DNA of 53,120 nt from CAYONP01 sp964405335 (lineage in GTDB: Bacteria; Armatimonadota; UBA10988). Position numbers and translations under genes: made by a program. Each line of letters starts with the position of its first letter. Position 1 is the stretch's first letter. The stretch is taken from positions 1 through 53,120 of the forward strand of contig CAYONP010000033.1 in the NCBI GenBank assembly GCA_964405335.1, in the 5' to 3' direction. Positions 7,182 through 15,735 of the stretch are shown here, piece after piece. The notes under the pieces are model-generated. The model worked only from the letters and a program-made list of their open reading frames with translations. It was not told where the DNA came from and did not search any database.

Positions 7182-9936
7182 CCGGATCTCCATCGGTTTC
7201 GAGCAGGCTCCTCGGCTGGTCGCCGAAGGTCGCGCGGAAGGTGTACCGCCGGCCGTCGGCGCCGGGGATGGTCACCCAGGCGTGCGGCCCCTGGTGCCGC
7301 ACCGGCGTGTCGGCCAGCGCCGCGGCCAGCGCGGCCGACTCGGTCGGCGTGGTGTCGGTGCGGATGACCAGCCCGTAGCGGGCGATGATCTCGCCCCGGG
7401 CATAGGCCGGCCGCAGCCGCGGGCGGAGGTGGAGCTGAGCGTAGCGCAGGCTGCCGTGCGGCGCGCGGCGGGCCGGGTCGTCGGTGGCGCCGAAGGTCGC
7501 CGCGTCGCCCAGGGCGACCAGCGTCAGATCGCTGTCGACGTTCAGCCAGTCGCCCGGCAGCTCGACCGTTCGGCGCACACCTCGCGGGCCGACCAGGGAC
7601 TCGAGCTGCTGCTCGCCGCCGACCCGGCCGTACCACAGGCTCCGCGTCTCGCCGTTGAAGATGTCGTTGGCCAGCCGGAAATCGAGCAGGTCGAGCTCGG
7701 CCAGGCTGACGTTGTGGTTGGCCAGCCAGCGGCCGAGGATCAGACTGGTCCGGCCGTCGGGCAGGGCGCAGAAGGCGAGCTGCTGGTGCACCGCCGCGGG
7801 CGACTCGGGGCCGATCATGTCGGGCGCCCAGTCGGTATCCTGGATGATTCCGTGGACCACTGTCCCGCCCGCGGCGACCCAGCGCAGCAGCTTGGCATAG
7901 TGCGGCCGTGCCCGCGTCGCGGTGCGGTCGAGGAAGATCACGTCGAAGGCGTCGAGGTCGGCGGTGGCCAGGTTGGCGATCGGCTCACAATCGACTCCGG
8001 CGTCATCCAACGCGGCGCGCAGGTGCGCCTCGCCGGCGACGTAACCGCAGCGCGCGGTGCCCGCGCCGACGTAGGCCAGCAGGTTGGTGCGCAGCGCCGT
8101 GGCGATGGGATCGCCGGCGAGCGAGCGCTCCTCGAAGTTGGTCATCGAGAGGATGAACCGCCCCTCGCCGGGAGTTGCCTCGAGCAGCGACGGCCCGCCT
8201 TCGCGGTTGGTCGCCAGCACGGTCCAGCCGGGGCCAACGGCGCTGATGCTGTCGAGGTCGACCAGGCCGGCCAGCGACTCGATCCGCTCGGGCCCGGCAA
8301 ATAGCGGGTGGTTCGGGGACAGGATCTCGGCGCAGGGGATGTTGTTGTCCTGCACGACCAGCCGATAGGGCGACGGGCCGAGGTCGACCAGCCCGTGCTG
8401 CACCGTGCCGACGGTGGCGAACCCGCCGGCGAACTCGTCGAAGGCGTGCGAAACGACGCTGGTCGCCGCGCGAACCTCGTTCAGCCGCACGGCGCCGGCG
8501 AGGCTGTGGTTCCACTCGAGCATATGCTCGCCGCGGTGCGAGCAGACCAGGCCGGTGACCGGCCCGCCGTTCGACTTCCAGCACCAACTGGCGAACCGCC
8601 GCGGGTCGCGCCGGACGGCCAGCTCGCTCTCGCGGCTGATGAAAGTGCCTTCACGCGCGCGGTGGAACTCGGCCGCCGGCGTCGCGGCAAGGTCGGGGCC
8701 GAGCCGGTGGATCAGCGCCGCGATGGTCAGGTTGGCCGCCGCGTCGGTCTCCCACTCGGCCGGCCAGCGCTCCATGCGCAGCGCCGTCCAGCGGCCGCTG
8801 AAGAACGAGCCGTCGGCCCACTGGCGCTGCTCCTGCTCGAACCGCGCCACGCGCTGCTGCTCGATCCGCCGCGCCTCGCCGTCGCCCCAGAGCTGCTGGT
8901 ATTGGACCAAGGCCGGCAGCATGAAGTACATGCCATAGGCGTAGCGCGGCCAGTCCTTGCCGCCGGCATAGGCGAACCGATCCTCCCACAGCGCGAACTG
9001 CTTGGTCCGCTCCCAGACGTCGCGCACATGGTGGTAGACCACCTCGGGCACCGGGTTGCCGTGCAGCCGAAAGGCATAGTCGCACCAGGCCAGGCTGTGC
9101 AGCGGACAGACCATGTAGCAGATGTGGAAGAAGCCGTGGTTCTCGATGGTGAAGTCGCTGTGGATGCAGGGCGAAGAGCCGAGCCAGTCGCGCAGCGGCC
9201 GGCCCTGCACCCGCCTCGTCGAGGTCAGATCATCCGCCACGCTGAGCGTGTTGAGACAAAGCACCGCCAGGGCCGACTCCCAGTCGGCACGGTGGGGATG
9301 GCCGGGATAGAGGTTGATCGCCCAGGCGACGACCTCGGCGTCCCAGGCGTTCTCTTCCGACTTGGTGTCGCCATACTCGTTGACCCGCGGCGGCAGGCCG
9401 GTGTGCCGATCGGCCTCGTGGGTGACCACCCGTTCAACCGCGGCCAGCTCGTCGGGCGTCAGCCACTCCCGCACGAGTTGGATGCCGCCGACCGCTTTGC
9501 TGGTCCACCAGGCCGACTGCCAGTGATTGCCCCACGGCGCGTCGTTGGTGCAGGGCAGGTCGCCGGTGACGTGCGTCCGCAGCCAGTAGCGGATCGCCTG
9601 CAGGCAATGCTCACGCACCGTCTCGCGCGGCACGCCCGAGACCGACTCGTTGTAACCGTCGCTGGTCGCCAGATAGGCGTAGGCGAGGATGAAGTTGGCC
9701 AGGGTGCGCTGCCCGTTCTCGTCGTTCCGCCCGTCACCGAACCAGCCGAGCTGCGCCTCGCCACGATGGGGCGTGTGGAATCCGCGCTCGGCATAGAGCG
9801 GGAAGCGCTCGAGGATGCGGAGGTAGTCGGTGGCGGTGGGAAAGGCCGCCGCTGCGGTATCGATCGGCGTGATGCGCAACGTGCCGCCACCGGCGAGCAG
9901 GCACCACAACCCAGCCGCGGCCAGCGAGAAGGCCAT
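7129..9936 (-). CDS. Secreted alpha/alpha-toroid protein, polysaccharide-lyase-like (heparinase/alginate lyase type)
   Basis: A 935-residue protein, first gene of the 187-9936 operon. A short hydrophobic N-terminus (MAFSLAAAGLWCLLAGGG) suggests export. Residues about 20-400 are helix-rich with many Trp, Tyr and His (TIENHGFFHICYM, APWGNHWQSAWW), as in the toroid of PL8/PL21-like lyases and heparinase II/III relatives. Residues about 420-560 look like the following beta-sandwich (CWKSNGGPVTGLVCSHRGEHMLEWNH). The last third includes a GATase-like segment (AFDVIFLDRT). The start ATG at 9936 has GAGGAG upstream. The 3' end runs 53 bp into the next gene. I recognise the fold class, not a precise family; the reaction is inferred. 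Confidence 0.75.
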   Translation of the reverse strand: MAFSLAAAGLWCLLAGGGTLRITPIDTAAAAFPTATDYLRILERFPLYAERGFHTPHRGEAQLGWFGDGRNDENGQRTLANFILAYAYLATSDGYNESVSGVPRETVREHCLQAIRYWLRTHVTGDLPCTNDAPWGNHWQSAWWTSKAVGGIQLVREWLTPDELAAVERVVTHEADRHTGLPPRVNEYGDTKSEENAWDAEVVAWAINLYPGHPHRADWESALAVLCLNTLSVADDLTSTRRVQGRPLRDWLGSSPCIHSDFTIENHGFFHICYMVCPLHSLAWCDYAFRLHGNPVPEVVYHHVRDVWERTKQFALWEDRFAYAGGKDWPRYAYGMYFMLPALVQYQQLWGDGEARRIEQQRVARFEQEQRQWADGSFFSGRWTALRMERWPAEWETDAAANLTIAALIHRLGPDLAATPAAEFHRAREGTFISRESELAVRRDPRRFASWCWKSNGGPVTGLVCSHRGEHMLEWNHSLAGAVRLNEVRAATSVVSHAFDEFAGGFATVGTVQHGLVDLGPSPYRLVVQDNNIPCAEILSPNHPLFAGPERIESLAGLVDLDSISAVGPGWTVLATNREGGPSLLEATPGEGRFILSMTNFEERSLAGDPIATALRTNLLAYVGAGTARCGYVAGEAHLRAALDDAGVDCEPIANLATADLDAFDVIFLDRTATRARPHYAKLLRWVAAGGTVVHGIIQDTDWAPDMIGPESPAAVHQQLAFCALPDGRTSLILGRWLANHNVSLAELDLLDFRLANDIFNGETRSLWYGRVGGEQQLESLVGPRGVRRTVELPGDWLNVDSDLTLVALGDAATFGATDDPARRAPHGSLRYAQLHLRPRLRPAYARGEIIARYGLVIRTDTTPTESAALAAALADTPVRHQGPHAWVTIPGADGRRYTFRATFGDQPRSLLETDGDPDASPTLPRDRREQRGER

Positions 9937-10091
9937 CCCTCACTCCTCACCTGGGTTTGGCCGCGCCACCTGCCGCACCCTCCCAACGCCGGCGTTGTAA
10001 CATCTGCGTAACACCTGCAACCGGAGCGCCGTCTTTCGGTGGCTTGCGGTGGGTAAGAGGCTGGCACCAAACGGTCACGGGGAGGTGCGGC
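9937..10091. promoter_or_regulatory. Divergent intergenic region with an 11-bp tandem repeat
   Basis: This 155-bp spacer separates the minus-strand lyase operon from the plus-strand M28 peptidase, so it must hold both start regions. It contains GTAACATCTGC followed directly by GTAACACCTGC (9997-10018), a tandem repeat with one mismatch that could bind a regulator. On the minus strand TTGCAG and TACAAC are 15 bp apart, a weak promoter candidate. No convincing plus-strand -35/-10 pair was found. Confidence 0.35.
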
Positions 10092-11135
10092 ATGGGAGCG
10101 AGGCAACGCGGGATGGTGTTGATCGATCGCGCGGGGGCCCGGCGGTTGAGTTGGCTGTTTCTGTTCCTGGGGGTGCTCTGGGCGGCGGTCTACGTCACTC
10201 TCATCCGGATGCCCGGCAGGAAGTACGCCGGTCCGTTCGCGCCGCTGACGGCCGCCGAGCAGCGGGCGTGCGCCGAACTCGAGCGCATGGTCTACCACCT
10301 GGCCGGCGAGATCGGCCCGCGCAACTACATCGAAGGCGGGCTCGACGAGGCCGCCGACTGGCTGCAAACCGAGTTCGAGGCGGCCGGCCTGAGCGTCGAG
10401 CGGCAGACCTTCATCGTCGTCGGCGAGGACTGCTCGAACCTGATCGTCGAGATCCCGGGCAAGACGGACGAGGTCGTGGTCGTCGGCGGGCACTACGACT
10501 CGGTCGCCACGGAGAGCTGCCCGGCGGCCAACGACAATGCCAGCGGCGCGGCGGCGACGTTGCTGCTGGCCAAGGCGTTTGCCGACCGCACGCCGGCGCG
10601 GACGCTGCGCTTTGTCGAGTTCGTCAACGAGGAGCCGCCGAGCTTCTGGACCGAGGCGATGGGCAGTCTGGTCTATGCCCGTTCGTGCGCCGAGCGGGGC
10701 GACCGCATCGCTGCCATGCTCAGTCTCGAGACGATTGGCTACTACTGCGACGAGCCGGGGAGCCAGGAGTACCCCGGGCCGTTCGCCATCCACTACGGCA
10801 CAACGGGCGACTTCGTCGGCTTCGTCGGCGATATCGGCTCGCGGCGCCTGGTCCGCCGCTGCGTCGGCACGTTCCGCCGCACGACCAGCTTCCCCAGTCA
10901 CGGCATCGCCGCGCCGGCGGTCATTCCCGGCGTTGGCTGGAGCGACCAGTGGTCGTTCTGGAAGTTCGGCTACCCGGCGGTGATGGTCAGCGACACGGCG
11001 GTCTTCCGCTACCCGTACTACCACACCAGTGAGGACACGCCGGAGAAGCTGGACTACCGGCGCATGGCACGGGTGGTCTGCGGGCTGGGCGAGGTGATTG
11101 CCGACCTGGCCGGCTGCGAGCCGCCGGTGTTCTAG
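10092..11135 (+). CDS. Membrane-anchored M28-family zinc aminopeptidase
   Basis: A 347-residue protein with one N-terminal membrane segment (about residues 19-38, SWLFLFLGVLWAAVYVTLI) and an extracytoplasmic M28 domain. The two-zinc ligand set is visible: H134 in GGHYDS, D148 in NDNASG, E180/E181 in FVNEEPP, E213 in LSLETIGYY and H311 in YYHTSEDTPEKLDY. The family releases N-terminal amino acids from peptides. The start at 10092 has GGGAGG about 6 nt upstream; the frame stays open further upstream but lacks a ribosome site. The stop TAG shares the palindrome CTAG with the stop of the converging gene, leaving no room for a terminator between them. Confidence 0.93.
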   Translation: MGARQRGMVLIDRAGARRLSWLFLFLGVLWAAVYVTLIRMPGRKYAGPFAPLTAAEQRACAELERMVYHLAGEIGPRNYIEGGLDEAADWLQTEFEAAGLSVERQTFIVVGEDCSNLIVEIPGKTDEVVVVGGHYDSVATESCPAANDNASGAAATLLLAKAFADRTPARTLRFVEFVNEEPPSFWTEAMGSLVYARSCAERGDRIAAMLSLETIGYYCDEPGSQEYPGPFAIHYGTTGDFVGFVGDIGSRRLVRRCVGTFRRTTSFPSHGIAAPAVIPGVGWSDQWSFWKFGYPAVMVSDTAVFRYPYYHTSEDTPEKLDYRRMARVVCGLGEVIADLAGCEPPVF

Positions 11136-12172
11136 CGCACCTCGGCCCAGCGGACCGATTCGGCGGCGCCGCGGAGGGCCTCGCTACTCAGCTCACGGGG
11201 TCCGATCAAGGCCAGTCGGACGGCGCCCTTGCGCCAGAAGAAGACCTTCGGTCGGACCTCGCGCGGCGTCTCGCCGACCGGCTCGCCACCGGGGAACCCG
11301 CCCATGGTGAGCAGGACAAGCTGCTCGCCGCGGAGATAGTGCATCGAGATGCGGCGGCGGAAGACGTTGTCGGGCTCGGGCGGGTGATGCAGGAAGCCGT
11401 CGAGCCGGAAGCCCTCGGGCAGGCGGCCGAGGACCATCGGTCGCACGCCGGTGCGGCGGTAGAACTCCGCTGCCGAGGTATAGCGCATCGGTGGCGGTTG
11501 CGCTTCGCGGCGGCGCTCGCCGTCACGGCGCCGCTCGTACGACGGCATATCGATCACCGTCACGCCGTCCGGCGGATCGTAACGCAGCTCGTCGTCGCGC
11601 ACCGGCCGGAACGAGATGCGCTCGAAGCGGTAGTCGAACAACGTGGTGTCGCCGATGCTCAGCTTGGTTCCCAGCCGGACGAACTGCTCGGCGTCGATCC
11701 AGAGCAGGCCGTCGGGCCCGCGGCCGCCCTTTGGCTTGAGCCGGATCTTGTGCGCCCGCCGGCCGGCGACCGTCTCGCTCCCGGCATACTCGGCCTCGAA
11801 CCAGTCGAACCGGCGGCGCAGCTCGTGCTCGCGCTCGGCCGCCGAGGGCGCTCCACGCCAGCGGTAAAGCCGCTTCTCGCACGGGATATAGACGATGCGG
11901 TAGCCGTCCTGCTCGCCGATCACCGTGCCGTCATAAGCGCGGTGGCGGTCGTACTTCTGCCGTTCGCGCCCGCCGCGGCAGTGGGTGTAGGCAATCACCG
12001 AGGCGAGCTCGCCGTCGGTCTGACGGTCGCGGATGCCCTGCACGCCGGCGTACTGCGAACGGCTCACCGTCTCGATGTAGCGATCGATGATCTCGTCGGC
12101 GTTCTGCGCCGGGGCAAGCGAAGCAGTGAGCAGCAGGACGGCGAGCGAAACCGTGCGCGTCGCGCGGATCAT
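11132..12172 (-). CDS. MucB/RseB-like periplasmic regulator of the adjacent sigma/anti-sigma pair
   Basis: A 346-residue exported protein with signal peptide MIRATRTVSLAVLLLTASLAPAQ. The N-terminal half has the LolA-like pattern of MucB/RseB: an early YAGVQG strand, RIVYIPCEKRLYRW, then VAGRRAHKIRLKPKGGRGPDG with LLWIDAEQFVRLGTKL. The C-terminal part (MVLGRLPEGFRLDGF) resembles the smaller RseB domain. In proteobacteria RseB binds periplasmic RseA and shields it from proteolysis. Here the gene starts 7 nt after the anti-sigma stop, the same gene order as rpoE-rseA-rseB, which supports the role. The start is the ATG at 12172, just before the signal; upstream codons lie inside the anti-sigma gene. 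No DegS or RseP homologue is in the window. Confidence 0.75.
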   Translation of the reverse strand: MIRATRTVSLAVLLLTASLAPAQNADEIIDRYIETVSRSQYAGVQGIRDRQTDGELASVIAYTHCRGGRERQKYDRHRAYDGTVIGEQDGYRIVYIPCEKRLYRWRGAPSAAEREHELRRRFDWFEAEYAGSETVAGRRAHKIRLKPKGGRGPDGLLWIDAEQFVRLGTKLSIGDTTLFDYRFERISFRPVRDDELRYDPPDGVTVIDMPSYERRRDGERRREAQPPPMRYTSAAEFYRRTGVRPMVLGRLPEGFRLDGFLHHPPEPDNVFRRRISMHYLRGEQLVLLTMGGFPGGEPVGETPREVRPKVFFWRKGAVRLALIGPRELSSEALRGAAESVRWAEVR

Positions 12173-12179
12173 GAGCCGG

Positions 12180-12692
12180 TCACAGCCCTCGCAGCACATC
12201 GTCGATGGTGCCGCTGTCGACCTGGGCAGCGGCCGGTCGTTCGGCCAGCACCAGGTGATACTCGCGCTCGGCCAGTTGCACAAACGCGGCGTCGGTGTCG
12301 CTCAGCGCGTAGTGCGATGCCGCCGCGCGCGGGGCGGTGAACTCGTGACCCGGCGAGTCCGGCCGGATGGACGAGCCGGCCACGACCAGCACCGCCGCCG
12401 CCAAGGTTGCCCAGGCGACTTTGCGGGGCTGGCACTGATCGAGCAGCCAGATAATCAGGCTGGGCCGGCGCACCGGCACCGGCAGCTCACCGATGCCGGC
12501 CATGATCTTGCTGGTCAGCGGCGCCGGCGCCGCTTCGGCCGGCAGCGTGGCGAGCAGTTCGATCACGCGCCGCTGTTCGGCGACCTCACGCGCCAGCTCG
12601 GCGTCGGCGCCCAGCCTGGCCTCGAACGCGGCCAGCTTCGCCGGCGGCAGGCGGCCGTCGAGGTACTCGGTGATGACCCGCTTCGGCTTCAT
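12180..12692 (-). CDS. Membrane-bound anti-sigma factor, RseA-like, without zinc motif
   Basis: A 170-residue single-pass protein. Residues 1-55 (MKPKRVITEYLDGRLPPAKL, then EQRRVIELL) form a small helical anti-sigma domain with the EYLDGRL pattern typical of sigma-binding N-termini. The HxxxCxxC zinc motif of ZAS anti-sigmas is absent. One membrane helix lies near residues 90-110 (WATLAAAVLVVAGSS), leaving about 55 residues outside the cytoplasm. It sits 32 nt downstream of the sigma gene and 7 nt upstream of the RseB-like gene. The expected role is holding the ECF factor inactive until proteolysis. The start at 12692 is preferred over an upstream candidate at 12722 because the conserved domain begins there. 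Confidence 0.75.
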   Translation of the reverse strand: MKPKRVITEYLDGRLPPAKLAAFEARLGADAELAREVAEQRRVIELLATLPAEAAPAPLTSKIMAGIGELPVPVRRPSLIIWLLDQCQPRKVAWATLAAAVLVVAGSSIRPDSPGHEFTAPRAAASHYALSDTDAAFVQLAEREYHLVLAERPAAAQVDSGTIDDVLRGL

Positions 12693-12724
12693 GACAGCAA
12701 CCGTCCCCAGGACCTGAGACAATC

Positions 12725-13327
12725 CTAACTCGCTCGATTGTCCCCGTCCGCTCGGACATACTCGTTCAACAGCTCGCGCAACGCCGCGCGGGCGTTGAAC
12801 AGCCGCGACTTGACCGTCCCGAGTGGGATGTCGAGCGCCGCCGCGATCTCTTCATAGCTGCAGCCCTGCAGGTCGTGCAGCACAACCACCGCGCGCAGCT
12901 TGTCCGACAACTGCATCACCGCCTCGCGCACCTTGCGCTTCAGCTCGACGGTCAGCAGATCCCCTTCGGGATTGTCGTTCCAGTCGGCCACATCGCGATC
13001 GACTTCACCGTCGTCGGTGTCCATCGGCGCGTCGAGCGAGGCCGTGATCTGCGGCGCCCGCTGCCCGCGACGGTGACGATCGACGCACAGATTCATCGTC
13101 ACGCGATAGAGCCACGTCTGGAAGGACGCCTGTCCACGGAATCGGTTCAGTGAGCCGTAGACTTTCAGGAACACCTCTTGAGTCAGGTCCGCCGCGTCCT
13201 CGCGATCGCGCACCATCCGGCAGACCTGGTTGTAGACCCGCGACTGATAGCGACGCACCAGAGTCTCGAAGCTCTGCGTGTCGCCGCCCTGAACTCGCTC
13301 AACCAGTTCGAGGTCGGTCGGATCCAC
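12725..13327 (-). CDS. ECF (RpoE-like) RNA polymerase sigma factor
   Basis: A 200-residue sigma-70 family ECF factor. Region 2 covers LVERVQGGDTQSFETLVRRY through DLTQEVFLKVYGSL and FQTWLYRVTMNLCVD, with the usual -10-recognition residues. Region 4 has QLSDKLRAVVVLHDLQG and the helix-turn-helix SYEEIAAALDIPLGTVKSRL. The linker is acidic (DTDDGEVDRD). I choose the GTG at 13327: it gives the usual short N-terminus before LVERV, has GGGTAGG just upstream, and follows the previous stop by 5 nt. ATG at 13375 and GTG at 13402 are possible but would overlap that gene by 43-70 bp. The anti-sigma gene follows, so the factor is probably membrane-signal controlled. Confidence 0.93.
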   Translation of the reverse strand: MDPTDLELVERVQGGDTQSFETLVRRYQSRVYNQVCRMVRDREDAADLTQEVFLKVYGSLNRFRGQASFQTWLYRVTMNLCVDRHRRGQRAPQITASLDAPMDTDDGEVDRDVADWNDNPEGDLLTVELKRKVREAVMQLSDKLRAVVVLHDLQGCSYEEIAAALDIPLGTVKSRLFNARAALRELLNEYVRADGDNRAS

Positions 13328-13332
13328 GTCGC

Positions 13333-13953
13333 CTACCCGGGCCCGCCGCCCGCTACCGTGACCGTCGCCAACCATGACGCCGGCAGGCCGACGATCCGCC
13401 ACTCGCCCGCCGAGCCGCGCCGCAGGATCAGCGCCTCCTCAGGTGGGTCGCCCGCCGCGGTGATATGGTACTCGACGCCGATCCGTTTCGCCTCAAGCGC
13501 CTCCAGGCCCAGCCATGCCCCCACCTCGCCCGCCGCGACCCGCCGCGCAACCGCTGCGCTGACCGCCTGCCGCCAGCGCTCGCGCCGCTCGGCCGGCGCC
13601 ATGGTCGACGGCGCGATCGACTCCCGCGCCGCCTCGGGCAGCCGCTCGCTGACCGCGTCCTGGTCACACCAGGCGAGCAGCGCGGCGGAGTCGCGTGCGG
13701 TCGCCAGCCGCCGCAGTTCGGCCAGCGCGCGACCTGGTTGGCCGCGCCAGACCTGGTAGCCGAGCCAGGCGACGCCCGCCGTGACCATCAACACCACCAG
13801 CCCACGCAACCTGCGCCGGCTCCGCACGCCGCGCCGCGCCTGCTCGCCGGCGGCGGCAACCGTGGGGTTGACCCGCCCGCAGTTCGGGCAGGCCGGCTCG
13901 CCGGCATAGTACTCGGTGGCACAGGCGGGGCAGGTGGTCTTCTCGGCGGTCAT
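13333..13953 (-). CDS. Zinc-ribbon single-pass membrane protein of unknown function
   Basis: A 206-residue protein. The N-terminal zinc ribbon has C8-x2-C11 (CPAC) and C22-x2-C25 (CPNC). A basic stretch (RRGVRSRRRLRG) then precedes one membrane helix at about 48-66 (LVVLMVTAGVAWLGYQVW). The C-terminal 135 residues outside the cytoplasm are soluble and end in a short beta-like segment (EEALILRRGSAGEWRIVG). No catalytic motif is visible. It is the first gene of the sigma/anti-sigma/RseB-like unit and lies 5 nt from the chosen sigma start. A sensing or envelope-stress role is inferred from this position only. Confidence 0.75.
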   Translation of the reverse strand: MTAEKTTCPACATEYYAGEPACPNCGRVNPTVAAAGEQARRGVRSRRRLRGLVVLMVTAGVAWLGYQVWRGQPGRALAELRRLATARDSAALLAWCDQDAVSERLPEAARESIAPSTMAPAERRERWRQAVSAAVARRVAAGEVGAWLGLEALEAKRIGVEYHITAAGDPPEEALILRRGSAGEWRIVGLPASWLATVTVAGGGPG

Positions 13954-14046
13954 GGCGCCTCCGGCCTATAGAGCGCCGGCGCCGACGCTGAAGTTCAGAG
14001 ACTCGCCTCGAGTGCGTTGTGCCGGGCCACGCACACGGAGCGCCGA

Positions 14047-14125
14047 TAGGGTGCGGCTCGCCGCACCAGGCAGGCCGAGCGCGGACGGCCCGCGGGCGCA
14101 CCCGGTGCGGCAAGCCGCACCCTAT
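14047..14125. repeat. Pair of oppositely oriented TAGGG stem-loops
   Basis: In the 180-bp gap before the ABC permease gene, TAGGGTGCGGCTCGCCGCACC (14047-14067, 8-bp stem) faces its mirror partner at 14104-14125. Read on the minus strand the partner is TAGGGTGCGGCTTGCCGCACC. Two inverted copies around about 36 unique bases is the arrangement of bacterial REP pairs (BIMEs). The rest of 13954-14133 shows no gene. Confidence 0.65.
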
Positions 14126-14133
14126 CTGGATCC

Positions 14134-15696
14134 CTACGCCTCACCCGCCTGACGCTGGACCACCCGCGCCGCCAGCGGCCGGGCGATGAACCAGACGAGA
14201 ATGGCCAGCGCGACGGCCACCAGCCCGTCCGACGGCGTGTGGGCGCGCTGCCCGACCGAGACGGCCTGGACGTAGCCGCGGTACCAGACGCCGAGCAGCG
14301 CCTGCTGCGCGAGCAGGAAGCCGCCCATCGCCGCCCCGCCGAGCAGCAGAGCCATCAGCCGGCTGCCGCCGAAGGCCGAGCCGAGACAGCCGGCGACGGC
14401 CGCCAGGACGGTCCAGCAGACCAGGTCGGTCGGCTCGCCGCGCGAGGCGCCGTAGCGCGGGTTGAGCAGCCAGACGACGACCAGCAGGGCGAGCAGCGGT
14501 AGCGCCTGGAAGAGCACCACGCGCAGCTTGGTACCAAGGATGCGGGCGGTCGACAGCCGCGTGGTGAGCAGGCTGGCCAGCGTGCCCTGTTCGCGCTCCT
14601 GGACCAGGATCTGCGCTCCGCTGACCAGCGCTCGGACGACCACGATGACGGCGGTCATGTTCCAGGCGAAGTAGAACAGGATGTCGCCGAATGACTGCCG
14701 GGCGTCGAAGCTGCTCGCGCCATAGGCGGCGACGACCGCGATCACCAGCAGGGCGACCAACTGCCAGGCGAAGTAGCTGCGGCCGGTTTTGCGCGGGCCC
14801 CAGGGGTAGCGGGCCAGGTCGTGCGCGGCGAGCGGCTCGACCCCGCGGCGGCCCCACCACTCGCGCGAGGCGGCGTGCAACGTGCGGCTGACCACCGTGC
14901 CGCTGCGCTGCGACTCGGCGATGGCGAGGCGCACCGCGCCGAGGCTCTCGCGCCGCTTGTCCATCGCCAGCCGGAGGTAGGTCCAGAAGTCTTCGGCCTT
15001 GTACCAGCCGAGGCAGACGGCGCCGCCGCAGACCAGCAGGGCGAGGCCAAGGAAGAGCCAGCCGAGTGGATTGGCCGGCGAGAACAGGATCAGCGCCGTG
15101 GCGTAGGCAAAGCCGGTCACCGGCAGCGCGCACCAGAACAGATCGAGGCAGATCAGCACGAACAGCACGACCGGCACCGAGGCAATCAGGAAGTCGGCGG
15201 CGGCGATGACCACGGCGGCCAGCGCCAGCGGCTGGATCAAGGCCACCAGCTTGAGCAGCGTGTAGGGAATCACGCCCAGGAACCAGCTTGCCTCAGCGCC
15301 GGCATAGCAGAGGCCGAGCAGATCGGCGAGCGAGGTGATCAGGACCAGCAGCACGCCCACAGCCAGGCCGCTGACATAGCGCGAGACCAGCGTCTGACGG
15401 TAGCGCAGGACGAGCAGCCAGTCATCGGCCACGTCGCTGGCGACCTGCCGCTTGACCGCGAACACAGTCCACAGGCAGACCAGCAGCGAGAGCACGGTCA
15501 GCTCGGCGGCAATCACGGCCTCCGGCGCGCCCTCGTGGCTCAGCGTGGTCGCGAACGACTCGCTGCCGCTCCGCGCGATGGTGACCACCAGCAGCGGCGT
15601 GATGAAGGCAATCGCCGCCATGAACCAGAACGCCGCGCTGCGCAACGTGTGCCGCAGCTCCCAGGTCACCAGATGCCGCCACAGCTCGGTCGTCAT
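14134..15696 (-). CDS. ABC-2 type transporter permease
   Basis: A 520-residue polytopic membrane protein with about 12 hydrophobic segments. It is apparently two ABC-2-like halves: the first begins TWELRHTLRSAAFWFM, the second carries the hallmark ILVQEREQGTLASLLTTRLS before its first membrane helices (about residue 365). ABC-2 permeases export lipids, polysaccharides or peptides, or act in membrane-protein assembly, and need a cytoplasmic ATPase. No ATPase gene lies anywhere in this window. It is the last gene of the 20369-14134 operon. Start ATG 15696 has GGCGGAG upstream. Substrate unknown. Confidence 0.85.
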   Translation of the reverse strand: MTTELWRHLVTWELRHTLRSAAFWFMAAIAFITPLLVVTIARSGSESFATTLSHEGAPEAVIAAELTVLSLLVCLWTVFAVKRQVASDVADDWLLVLRYRQTLVSRYVSGLAVGVLLVLITSLADLLGLCYAGAEASWFLGVIPYTLLKLVALIQPLALAAVVIAAADFLIASVPVVLFVLICLDLFWCALPVTGFAYATALILFSPANPLGWLFLGLALLVCGGAVCLGWYKAEDFWTYLRLAMDKRRESLGAVRLAIAESQRSGTVVSRTLHAASREWWGRRGVEPLAAHDLARYPWGPRKTGRSYFAWQLVALLVIAVVAAYGASSFDARQSFGDILFYFAWNMTAVIVVVRALVSGAQILVQEREQGTLASLLTTRLSTARILGTKLRVVLFQALPLLALLVVVWLLNPRYGASRGEPTDLVCWTVLAAVAGCLGSAFGGSRLMALLLGGAAMGGFLLAQQALLGVWYRGYVQAVSVGQRAHTPSDGLVAVALAILVWFIARPLAARVVQRQAGEA

Positions 15697-15735
15697 CGTC
15701 GTCTCCGCCCAAACCGGTGATACCCCGACGGGACC

